A stretch of 64,000 bases of DNA from Lysobacteraceae bacterium NML03-0222 (GTDB lineage Bacteria; Pseudomonadota; Gammaproteobacteria; Xanthomonadales; Xanthomonadaceae). Below the pieces are notes generated by a model. That model saw nothing but the letters and a program-made list of their open reading frames with translations. It did not search any database and was not told the DNA's origin. A program made the position numbers and the translations under genes. Shown piece by piece: positions 57,191 through 64,000 of the stretch. How positions within the stretch are numbered: position 1 is the stretch's first letter; each line of letters begins with the position of its first letter. The DNA is taken from NCBI GenBank assembly GCA_002798195.1, contig NWQM01000009.1, positions 36,919 to 100,918 of the forward strand, read 5' to 3'.

Positions 57191-58060
57191 ATGCCGATTT
57201 ATCTGCACCAACTTGACCCGGTTGCCCTGCAATTGGGGCCTTTGAAAGTCCACTGGTACGGGCTGATGTACTTGCTGGCTTTTGCCAGTGCCTGGTGGCT
57301 GGGGCGGCGACGCATCCAGCAAGAGCGCCTGCCGGGTATCGATAACGAGGCTTTTGGCGATTTGCTGTTCTACGGCATGCTGGGCGTGGTGCTGGGCGGG
57401 CGGCTGGGTCATATCGTGTTCTATGACCTGCAAGCCTATCTGGCCAACCCGGTACAGATTTTCAAGATATGGGAAGGCGGCATGAGCTTCCACGGTGGGC
57501 TGATTGGCGTGCTGCTGGCGGCACTGTGGTGGGCCAGAAAGCATCGCCTGCATTTCTTCGACGTGGTGGATTTTGTTGCTCCGCTGATTCCGCTGGGGCT
57601 GGGCTTTGGGCGGCTCGGCAACTGGATCAATGGCGAGCTGTGGGGGCGGCCGACCGATGGCAGCTGGGGGGTGATTTTCCCCTCGGCGCTGCCTGGCTAC
57701 ATGGCCGATCTTCCGCCTGCCAATCTGCAATTGCTGTATCAATCCGGCGCACTGGACGCCTATGCCCGCCACCCCAGCCAGCTGTATCAGATGGTTTGGG
57801 AGGGCGTGGTGATGTTCGCGCTGCTGTGGTGGTTCTCGATGAAGCCCCGGCCGCGCTACGCCGTCAGCGGCCTGTTTGCACTGTTGTATGGCGCCTTCCG
57901 GTTTGCGGTGGAATTTGTGCGTGTGCCCGATGCCCAGCTTGGCTATCTGGCCTTTGGCTGGTTGACCATGGGGCAGCTGCTTAGCCTGCCGCTGATAGTG
58001 CTGGGGCTGTACTGGCTGTGGAAATCGCGCAAGCAGCCTACCCTGGCGGCAGGAGGTTGA
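57191..58060 (+). CDS. lgt: Prolipoprotein diacylglyceryl transferase
   Basis: A 289-residue inner-membrane enzyme that transfers diacylglycerol from phosphatidylglycerol to the lipobox Cys of prelipoproteins. Diagnostic blocks are GGMSFHGGLIGVLLAALW and the Lgt signature GLGFGRLGNWINGELWGRPTDG. Its clients here include the amidohydrolase (11411) and LemA lipoproteins. The start is the ATG at 57191. It is followed by thyA after three bases. Confidence 0.96.
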   Translation: MPIYLHQLDPVALQLGPLKVHWYGLMYLLAFASAWWLGRRRIQQERLPGIDNEAFGDLLFYGMLGVVLGGRLGHIVFYDLQAYLANPVQIFKIWEGGMSFHGGLIGVLLAALWWARKHRLHFFDVVDFVAPLIPLGLGFGRLGNWINGELWGRPTDGSWGVIFPSALPGYMADLPPANLQLLYQSGALDAYARHPSQLYQMVWEGVVMFALLWWFSMKPRPRYAVSGLFALLYGAFRFAVEFVRVPDAQLGYLAFGWLTMGQLLSLPLIVLGLYWLWKSRKQPTLAAGG

Positions 58061-58063
58061 CCC

Positions 58064-58858
58064 ATGCGCCAGTATCTGGATTTGCTCAACCATGTGCTGG
58101 AATCAGGTACGGAAAAATCCGACCGCACCGGCACTGGCACACGCAGCGTGTTTGGCTACCAGATGCGTTTTGATCTGTCGCAGGGCTTTCCGCTGTTGAC
58201 CACCAAGAAGCTGCACACCCGCTCCATCATCCACGAGCTTTTGTGGTTTCTGCGCGGGCAAACCAATATCGCCTATCTGCGCGAGCACAAGGTCAGCATC
58301 TGGGACGAATGGGCTGATGAAAACGGCGAGCTGGGGCCGGTATATGGCAAACAGTGGCGTAGCTGGGAAGGCAAGGATGGTCAGTGCATCGACCAAATCG
58401 CCTGGCTGGTGGATGAAATTCGCCGCAATCCCGACTCCCGCCGGCTGGTTGTCAGCGCCTGGAATGTGGCCGAACTGCCGCAGATGGCGCTGATGCCCTG
58501 CCACACCCTATTCCAGTTCTATGTGGCCGATGGCAAATTGAGCTGCCAGCTATACCAGCGCAGTGGCGATATTTTTCTGGGTGTGCCGTTCAATATCGCC
58601 AGCTACGCCCTGCTCACCCATATGATTGCGCAGGTCTGCGAGCTGCAAGTAGGCGACTTTGTGCACACTCTGGGTGATGCGCATCTATACCTCAATCATC
58701 TTGAGCAAGCCCGCGAACAACTTGCCCGCACGCCGGGCGCATTGCCACAGTTGCGGCTCAACCCGGAAGTAAAAGACCTGTTTGCTTTTGGGTTTGACGA
58801 TATCCAAATCGAGGGCTATCAACCGCAGCCTGCCATCAAAGCGCCGGTTGCGGTGTAG
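58064..58858 (+). CDS. thyA: Thymidylate synthase
   Basis: A 264-residue enzyme making dTMP from dUMP and methylene-THF. The nucleophile is Cys146 in MPCHTLFQFYV, and other signatures are SDRTGTGTRSVFGYQMRFDL and RSGDIFLGVPFNIASYALLTHM. Length and the Cys position match the E. coli enzyme. Its product dihydrofolate is recycled by folA four genes downstream. Confidence 0.97.
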   Translation: MRQYLDLLNHVLESGTEKSDRTGTGTRSVFGYQMRFDLSQGFPLLTTKKLHTRSIIHELLWFLRGQTNIAYLREHKVSIWDEWADENGELGPVYGKQWRSWEGKDGQCIDQIAWLVDEIRRNPDSRRLVVSAWNVAELPQMALMPCHTLFQFYVADGKLSCQLYQRSGDIFLGVPFNIASYALLTHMIAQVCELQVGDFVHTLGDAHLYLNHLEQAREQLARTPGALPQLRLNPEVKDLFAFGFDDIQIEGYQPQPAIKAPVAV

Positions 58859-58866
58859 GGCAGTCC

Positions 58867-59073
58867 ATGGATGCGTTGCTGTCGGTCATCGGCATGGCGA
58901 TACGCCTTGTGGGCGGTTTCTTTTCCGAATGGCTGATGGCGGGGGTTGGGCGTGGCGTAATCGCCATCGTTTCGCCGCGCTCGCGGCCTGATTATTTCGA
59001 TTGCGTCATCGTCGGCCTGCTGTTCTGGCTGACGTTGATCGTGGCGCTGGGCTGGTGGCTGACAAGGGCATGA
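58867..59073 (+). CDS. Small two-helix membrane protein of unknown function
   Basis: A 68-residue protein with an N-terminal hydrophobic helix (LLSVIGMAIRLVGGFFSEWL) and a C-terminal one (CVIVGLLFWLTLIVALGWWLT). Between them is a short basic loop with PRSRPDYFD. Eight bases separate it from thyA and its stop overlaps the next ATG. No family recognised; real gene status rests on the tight operon fit and two good helices. Confidence 0.65.
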   Translation: MDALLSVIGMAIRLVGGFFSEWLMAGVGRGVIAIVSPRSRPDYFDCVIVGLLFWLTLIVALGWWLTRA

Positions 59074-59585
59074 GCATGCAGTGGTCAAAACAAAAGCAGC
59101 AAGTGGAGAAATTTTTTGCTCCGGTATTGGCCGGGCGGGTCAGGCTGCATGTTGCCGCCTATCGCCATGCGCATGACCAGATGGGGCGCGGCTATATCAG
59201 TGTGGATGGCGTGGAGGTATGGAATATGTGCACTTTTCGCTTTTTGCGTCAGGAGGCGGAGGCGATTGCCGCCGAGCTTGAAAGTGATGGCGGGCAGAGC
59301 GCGCGGCAGGCACAGATACAGGTGGCCGACGCATTGGGTGCAGCAGGTTGCTTGTCGCAGGCGGGTTTCCATGCCGCATTGCGCGATTATTGCAATAACA
59401 GCATCGAAGCGAATCTGGCCTCATCCAATGCTTTGAGGCGGGCACTGGCGATGTTGGATATGCGCTTGGGCAAGCGCCGACTGGCGGCATATGACAGTCG
59501 CGCCGAGCATCCGATGGTGCGTTATTTCCATCAATTGCGCTGTCAGGCCGAGGGCATGGCTCTGCCGGAGGAGGGCTGCTCATGA
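59070..59585 (+). CDS. Uncharacterised conserved protein (SF0329-like)
   Basis: A 171-residue cytoplasmic protein, MQWSKQKQQVEKFFAPVLAGRVRLHVAAYRHAHDQ at the start, then GRGYISVDGVEVWNMCTFRF. The pattern resembles an uncharacterised family named SF0329-like; that comparison is from memory and not checked. The rest is helical and charged. It overlaps the upstream small-protein gene and folA by four bases each, so it is in the thyA-folA operon. Confidence 0.7.
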   Translation: MSMQWSKQKQQVEKFFAPVLAGRVRLHVAAYRHAHDQMGRGYISVDGVEVWNMCTFRFLRQEAEAIAAELESDGGQSARQAQIQVADALGAAGCLSQAGFHAALRDYCNNSIEANLASSNALRRALAMLDMRLGKRRLAAYDSRAEHPMVRYFHQLRCQAEGMALPEEGCS

Positions 59586-60085
59586 ACCGCTCAACGCCAT
59601 CTTTGACACTGATTGCCGCGCTTAATCACGACTACGTCATTGGCCGTGACAACCAGTTGCCGTGGCGGCTGCCCGCGGATTTGCAGCGCTTCAAACGCCT
59701 GACCCTAGGCAAGCCGGTTTTGATGGGGCGCAAAACTGCCCAGTCGCTGGGGCGCGCCCTGCCCGGCAGGCGCAACTGGGTGTTGACCCGCAGCGGTCAG
59801 GTGCCCTTTGCCGGGATGCAAGCCTTGGCCTCACTGGATGAGGCATGGGCGTTGGCTGCCGATACTCCGGAACTGATGGTGATTGGCGGCGGCGAAATCT
59901 ACCGGCTCACCCTGCCAATGGCTACGCGCCTTTACCTCACCTGGGTGGACATGCCCGTAGCCGATGCCGATGCCTTCTTCCCGCAGTTTGACCGAGCACT
60001 TTGGCGAAAGACCCATAGCGAGTCTTTCCCGGCAGCGGATGGCAAACCTGCGTACCGCTTTGTCGATTACCAGCGCGAAACTTGA
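59582..60085 (+). CDS. folA: Dihydrofolate reductase
   Basis: A 167-residue enzyme reducing dihydrofolate with NADPH. The active-site Asp is in GRDNQLPWRLPADLQRFKRLT, and the cofactor site is VLMGRKTAQSLGRALPGRRNWVLTR. The strand MVIGGGEIYRL completes the fold. It is the folate-recycling partner of thyA. Confidence 0.96.
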   Translation: MNRSTPSLTLIAALNHDYVIGRDNQLPWRLPADLQRFKRLTLGKPVLMGRKTAQSLGRALPGRRNWVLTRSGQVPFAGMQALASLDEAWALAADTPELMVIGGGEIYRLTLPMATRLYLTWVDMPVADADAFFPQFDRALWRKTHSESFPAADGKPAYRFVDYQRET

Positions 60086-60108
60086 CCGTCCCCGCAGGCA
60101 CTGAAGTC

Positions 60109-60693
60109 ATGAGCGATGAAATCCAGATTGTGCGCTTTGCCCAAACCACTCGTCAGCGCTGGCGCAATGATGGGGGTTGGACACGGGAAATAGCCCGGCA
60201 CGGCGATGCCGATGAGTGGCATTGGCGACTGTCCTTGGCAGAAGTGGAGCAAGATGGCGCGTTTTCGCTTTTTCCGGGTATTGAGCGCGAAATCGTGCTG
60301 CTTTCCGGTGCAGGCATGGCGTTCGAGTTTGCCGATGGCGAGCGGGCAATGCTTACGCCGGAAAGCCCGCGTCTGCGCTTTGATGGCGGTCGCAAGCTGC
60401 ATAGTCGGCTGCTGGCTGGCGCAACCACGGATTTCAATCTGATGTGGTCACCCGCACACTACCGTACACAGATGTGGCTGCGCCCGCTGGTGGGGGCGTC
60501 CACGCTGTTTGCAGCCCCGCCCCAAACATGGGTACTGCACATGATATCGGGCACAGCACAATTGCAGGATGCTGATAATCAGCAGCTGCACACCGGCGAT
60601 ACGCTTGTCTTGCGAGGCGGACAGTGCCGCAGCCGCCAGCGCCTGGAGGCGACTGGCAGCGCCATCGTGATTTGTCTTGAGGCACAAGACTGA
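60109..60693 (+). CDS. HutD/Ves-family cupin protein
   Basis: A 194-residue beta-sandwich protein. The conserved start is RWRNDGGWTREIARHGDADEWHWRLSLAEVEQDGAFSLFPGIEREIVLLSGAGM, typical of the HutD/Ves family. HutD is associated with histidine use; Ves with cold response. No hut gene is nearby, so the role is open. ATG at 60109 is chosen; a TTG at 60082 overlapping folA is also possible. Confidence 0.82.
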   Translation: MSDEIQIVRFAQTTRQRWRNDGGWTREIARHGDADEWHWRLSLAEVEQDGAFSLFPGIEREIVLLSGAGMAFEFADGERAMLTPESPRLRFDGGRKLHSRLLAGATTDFNLMWSPAHYRTQMWLRPLVGASTLFAAPPQTWVLHMISGTAQLQDADNQQLHTGDTLVLRGGQCRSRQRLEATGSAIVICLEAQD

Positions 60694-60897
60694 TGTGCTT
60701 GCCGATGGCTTGCGACATGGAAACAAGCAGGTACTGGCGCATCCTTGCCAAGTTGTTGTTTCAAAAACGTGAAATGCGCCGCACTCGAAGCTGAATGCGC
60801 GCCTTCCAGAAGTGTAAAGTTTGCGTTATTCTTCACCCCGATTCTGTCCCGCTTATGGCGTGCAGAAGTCAAAAACACTCACAGGAGATGTTCCAAA

Positions 60898-63450
60898 ATG
60901 TTCAATACCAAGAAGCAAAAGCTGACTCGCGCCATTCAGACTGCGCTGTTTGTCAGTGCCGCCACACTGGTCGCAGGTGGTGCGTTTGCCCAGTCGAAGC
61001 AAGAAGCCAAGTCGCTTGACACCATCACCGTGACGGGTTCGCGCGTAAAGCGCGCCGATGTTGAAGGTGCACTGCCGGTGACCGTGATTGATCGTGCCAA
61101 TATCGAAGCCAGTGGTGACATGTCCGTGGCGGATGTGCTGCGTGATACCTCGCTGGCCTCCTTCGGTAACTTCCGCCCTCAGTCTGGCTCCTCGGCGCAA
61201 GGTCTGGCTGACATCGACATGCGTGGTTTGGGCGCCAGCCGCACCTTGGTATTGGTGGATGGTCGCCGCTTGCCGAAAGCCCCGTTTGCCGATTCTGCAC
61301 AGGATCTCAACGCTATCCCGATGGCAGCCGTTGAGCGTATTGAAATTCTCTCCGACGGTGCTTCCGCTGTATATGGCTCCGATGCTATCGGTGGCGTGGT
61401 CAACATCATCCTGCGCAAGGACTACGAAGGGGCTGAATTGCGTGCCGGTCTTGGCATGAGCAAGGTCAAGGGTGGTGATACTCATGAATATGCCGCCACT
61501 TTTGGTGCCCGTAGTGATCGTGGTAGCTTGATTGCTTCGGTATCGGCCAACGATCGCGGCATGGTGTTTACCCGTGACCAAATTGGCTATACCCAAGGCT
61601 TTAGCAGCTATGGTAATAACTATTTTGAATGGGTTGCCAACCCCAAGTTTGACCCCGGCAAGCCCGAAGGTCCGGATAACCAGCGTCATATCCGTGGTAG
61701 CTTGAAAGCAGTTCCGGGCTTTAATTGTTCGAGCAATGGTTTCTGGCTTGCATCGAATGGTACCTGCTCGTTTGACTTCAACTCCGTGGCTGCGAACGAA
61801 GCCTCGGTAAAGAACAAAGGTCTGTTTGCTCGTGGCGACTACCAGATCAATGATGACTGGAGCGTGTATATGAGCACCATGGTGTCCAAGGTTAATACCT
61901 TTGGTCGCTACGCTCCGGTACCGACGCAGGTCACTGTTGCGGAAGGCACTCCGAACGATATCGTCAAGGGTGATGGCTTGCCAACCATCCTTCGTCATCG
62001 TTTGGCAGCCGCTGGTAACCGTGATACCAGCAGTGATGCCACCATGACCGATATCGTCCTGGGCTTCCAGGGACGTCTCAATGACAAGGTTGATCTCGAC
62101 TTTGGTATCCGTCGCAGCAATTACCGTTACAACGAATTCGGCACTGGGTATACCGTTAACCCGCTGGTGCGTGAGGCGTTCGAAAATGGTAGCTATGACG
62201 TGCGCAATCCCTTTGGCGCTGATGAGGCAGTGCTTTCGGGCATGAAGGCCACCATCAACCGTCAATCGCTCTCCACCGTGGAAGAAGTCTTTGCTACTGC
62301 CAATTTTGATGTGATGCAGTTGGCTGGTGGCACTTCCGGCATGGCTTTTGGTGTTGAGTACCGTAAGGAAGACTATGCCGATCTGTACGACTCGCTTCAG
62401 GAAGCGGGTGTCATCGATGGTTCGGCAGGTAACTCGGCTGCCGGTGATCGCAAGGTGACCTCGGCTTTTGTCGAGTGGGCGCTGCCGTTCACCAAGTCGT
62501 TTGAGGCCACTCTGGCGGGTCGCTTCGACAAATACAGCGATTACGGTTCGGATTTCTCGCCCAAGCTCGGCCTGCGCTGGCAGCCGCTGCAAAACCTGAC
62601 TTTGCGTGGTTCCTATGGTACAGGCTTCCGTGCGCCGACTTTGAGCATTCTGACCCAGAAAGACAGCTTCTCGGCTGAATCGGTGACCGATGCAGTGACT
62701 TGCGCTGGCTCTGCCAATGGTCAGTGTCAGGTTGACACTTGGTCCAAGGCCAACCCGAACTTGGGCTCGGAGCAATCCAAACAGTGGTCGGTGGGTGTGG
62801 CTTACGACCCCACAGAGTGGCTGAGCGTCACCCTTGACTGGTACAACATCAAGGTCGAAGACCGTATCAAGAGCTTCAGCGTTCAGGAGCTGGTCGATAT
62901 GGAGGCTGCGGGTATCGCCTTGCCGGCAGGTCTCAAGATCACTCGTGATGGTGCGGGGAGTATTGAGCGCGTCGATACAGGTTATGGCAATCAGGGCTGG
63001 TTGAAGACTGATGGTGCTGACCTGAACATCCGTACCCGCTTTGACTTTGCCGGTGGCCGCTTGAGCAATTGGTTGAATGTCGGCTATGTCAACCGCTATG
63101 AAACCGATGATCAGGTTTACGACGGCAAGCTAGGCTCACCCAAGATGCGTGCCAACCTCAGCAACACTTTCAGCAGTGGTCCATGGACTTTTGGCTTGAG
63201 CTCGCACTACATCAAAGGTCAGTTCGGTCGTCCGTTCCAGCCGAAGAACACGGATAGTGTGGCCGGCTATGTCACCCATGATGCTTATATCTCGGTGCAG
63301 ACGCCGTTCAATGCCACGGTGACGATTGGTGCCAACAACTTGACCAATCGTTATCCGCAGTTGGTTACTGTTGACAACCGTCCTTGGAACTTTGCCCTGT
63401 ACGATGCTTACGGACGTACTGTGTACTTCCGTTACGTGCAAAAGTTCTAA
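60898..63450 (+). CDS. TonB-dependent outer-membrane receptor
   Basis: An 850-residue receptor. The signal peptide ends near GGAFAQ, the TonB box is DTITVTGSR, and the plug domain contains DMRGLGASRTLVLVDGRRLP and ERIEILSDGASAVYGSDAIGGVVNI. The 22-strand barrel ends in a terminal Phe (VYFRYVQKF). These receptors import siderophores, vitamins or oligosaccharides; the substrate is unknown. Codons lean towards GGT and CGT more than in neighbours, which suggests high expression. The start is at 60898; the longer open frame lacks a signal peptide. AGGAGA lies about ten bases upstream. Confidence 0.93.
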   Translation: MFNTKKQKLTRAIQTALFVSAATLVAGGAFAQSKQEAKSLDTITVTGSRVKRADVEGALPVTVIDRANIEASGDMSVADVLRDTSLASFGNFRPQSGSSAQGLADIDMRGLGASRTLVLVDGRRLPKAPFADSAQDLNAIPMAAVERIEILSDGASAVYGSDAIGGVVNIILRKDYEGAELRAGLGMSKVKGGDTHEYAATFGARSDRGSLIASVSANDRGMVFTRDQIGYTQGFSSYGNNYFEWVANPKFDPGKPEGPDNQRHIRGSLKAVPGFNCSSNGFWLASNGTCSFDFNSVAANEASVKNKGLFARGDYQINDDWSVYMSTMVSKVNTFGRYAPVPTQVTVAEGTPNDIVKGDGLPTILRHRLAAAGNRDTSSDATMTDIVLGFQGRLNDKVDLDFGIRRSNYRYNEFGTGYTVNPLVREAFENGSYDVRNPFGADEAVLSGMKATINRQSLSTVEEVFATANFDVMQLAGGTSGMAFGVEYRKEDYADLYDSLQEAGVIDGSAGNSAAGDRKVTSAFVEWALPFTKSFEATLAGRFDKYSDYGSDFSPKLGLRWQPLQNLTLRGSYGTGFRAPTLSILTQKDSFSAESVTDAVTCAGSANGQCQVDTWSKANPNLGSEQSKQWSVGVAYDPTEWLSVTLDWYNIKVEDRIKSFSVQELVDMEAAGIALPAGLKITRDGAGSIERVDTGYGNQGWLKTDGADLNIRTRFDFAGGRLSNWLNVGYVNRYETDDQVYDGKLGSPKMRANLSNTFSSGPWTFGLSSHYIKGQFGRPFQPKNTDSVAGYVTHDAYISVQTPFNATVTIGANNLTNRYPQLVTVDNRPWNFALYDAYGRTVYFRYVQKF

Positions 63451-63466
63451 TCGCTGTAGTTGTAAA

Positions 63467-63496
63467 AAGAAAGGCTCCGGAAACGGAGCCTTTCTT
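63467..63496 (+). terminator. Rho-independent terminator with GAAA tetraloop
   Basis: A perfect 13-bp stem (63467-63479 with 63484-63496) closed by a GAAA tetraloop and followed by a T-rich stretch. It lies 16 bases after the receptor stop. Confidence 0.92.
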
Positions 63497-63611
63497 GTAT
63501 CTGCTTGTATGCTGATTGATTACTGGATGATTGCGTAGCCTTCCCCTCAATTGAGACAGTTCTAAAGGAGAACTTTTGGCAGTCTATGAAGCTGACTGAA
63601 GGAGCGTTCTG

Positions 63612-63887
63612 ATGCGCAAGAGCAAGTTCACTGAATCACAAATTGTGGGGATTTTGAAAGAGGCCGATGCGGGCATTCCCATCAAGGAACTGGTACGTAG
63701 CCACGGTATCAGCGTGGCGACGTACTACAAATGGAAGAGCCGCTATGGCGGCATGGATGTGGCGGAGTTGGCGCGGATGCGCGAGCTTGAGGCCGAGAAC
63801 AGTCGACTCAAGCGCTTGTATGCCGAGCAGGCGCTGGAGATTCATGCCTTGAAGGATGTGATCGCAAAAAAGTACTGGGACCGCTAG
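63612..63887 (+). CDS. IS3-family transposase OrfA
   Basis: A 91-residue DNA-binding protein: helix-turn-helix region KFTESQIVGILKEADAGIPIKELVRSHGISVATYYKW, then a leucine-zipper-like helix (RELEAENSRLKRLYAEQALEIHALKDVIAKK). The pattern places it in the IS407 group of IS3. It ends at a TAG shortly after the slippery site, so part of the ribosomes read on into OrfB. Confidence 0.92.
   Translation: MRKSKFTESQIVGILKEADAGIPIKELVRSHGISVATYYKWKSRYGGMDVAELARMRELEAENSRLKRLYAEQALEIHALKDVIAKKYWDR
63866..63872 (+). other. Programmed -1 frameshift slippery site
   Basis: The heptamer A AAA AAG lies in the correct frame (GCA AAA AAG) near the end of orfA, as in IS3 elements. Slipping back by one gives KKVLGPLERRELAQVL and continues open to the window edge. 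Confidence 0.85.
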
Positions 63888-64000
63888 AGCGGCGCGAGCT
63901 GGCGCAGGTTCTGGTGGTCGAGCATGGCTTGTCGGTGCAACGGGCGTGCCGCGCCAGCGGTCTGGCAAAGGCCTCGTGGTATCGAGCAGTGACGGCGACA
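63869..64000 (+). CDS. IS3-family transposase OrfB, N-terminal part
   Basis: The -1 frame is open for 44 codons to the end of the window. It reads LERRELAQVLVVEHGLSVQRACRASGLAKASWYRAV, the usual N-terminal HTH region of IS3 OrfB (SVRRACRxxGLSRSSxY type). The DDE catalytic domain lies outside the window. It is made as an OrfAB fusion by frameshifting. Confidence 0.85.

Larger units (their letters stand above)
63612..64000 (+). mobile_element. IS3-family insertion sequence, left part (IS407-like)
   Basis: OrfA, a frameshift site and the start of orfB are present in the usual order. The element continues beyond the window. The left terminal repeat should lie in about 63545-63611, but it cannot be fixed without the right end. 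The coordinates given start at orfA. Confidence 0.85.

Noticed and set aside
60694..60897. Regulatory site (iron box or riboswitch) ahead of the TonB-dependent receptor
   Set aside because: No inverted GATAAT-type box or conserved riboswitch pattern could be recognised by eye.

Overview
The window is high-GC, densely packed bacterial chromosome with almost entirely housekeeping content. The best fit is a gammaproteobacterium of the Xanthomonas/Lysobacter/Xylella group. The evidence is the gshB-tonB block divergent from a pilG-pilI-pilJ-pilL(chpA)-chpB-chpC operon, the nudE-cysQ-mazG and lgt-thyA-folA groupings, and a large TonB-dependent receptor. The genus cannot be fixed from the sequence alone. 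No rRNA, tRNA, CRISPR array or prophage was recognised, and no stretch over about 200 bases lacks a gene.

Layout. 1-1151: end of an alanine/glycine:sodium symporter gene and a TrmH-type RNA methylase. 1155-6939 (minus): six-gene Mrp Na+/H+ antiporter with fused AB subunits. 7124-11223: an outer-membrane-like orphan, Hsp33, MtgA, a membrane glycosyltransferase and a CBS protein. 11411-14091: two amidohydrolase-fold proteins, the second lacking metal ligands. 14192-16046: orphans and an MNT/HEPN toxin-antitoxin pair. 16053-22224 (minus): EttA and a four-gene MacAB-like ABC export system. 22443-29544: glyA-nrdR-ribD-ribE, then an inverted Phd/Zeta toxin-antitoxin pair and a secreted orphan, then ribBA-tsaB. 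29545-31370 (minus): gshB-tonB. 31566-43638: the Pil-Chp chemosensory operon for type IV pili, including a 2084-residue hybrid kinase with 28 tandem EAER(L/I) repeats. 43691-47968: rsmE, bioA, nudE, cysQ, mazG. 48114-53686: a two-component system followed by a MacA/MacB-type exporter. 53830-60693: dgkA, terC-like, LemA/TPM genes, lgt, thyA, two orphans, folA and a HutD/Ves-like gene. 60898-63450: TonB-dependent receptor. 63612-64000: left part of an IS3-family element running off the window.

How the parts work together. The Pil-Chp block is a complete signalling path: receptor PilJ, adaptors PilI and ChpC, kinase ChpA/PilL and response regulator PilG. It appears to lack adaptation by methylation: no CheR/PilK gene is present and the CheB-like protein has lost its catalytic serine and histidine. 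Two toxin-antitoxin pairs sit in or against essential operons (rib and ettA). The most unusual features are the ChpA repeat rod, the pseudo-CheB, the active/degenerate amidohydrolase pair with an upstream G10 tract, a Spy/CpxP-like insertion in the MacA-type adaptor, and a HEPN toxin whose catalytic Arg is His.
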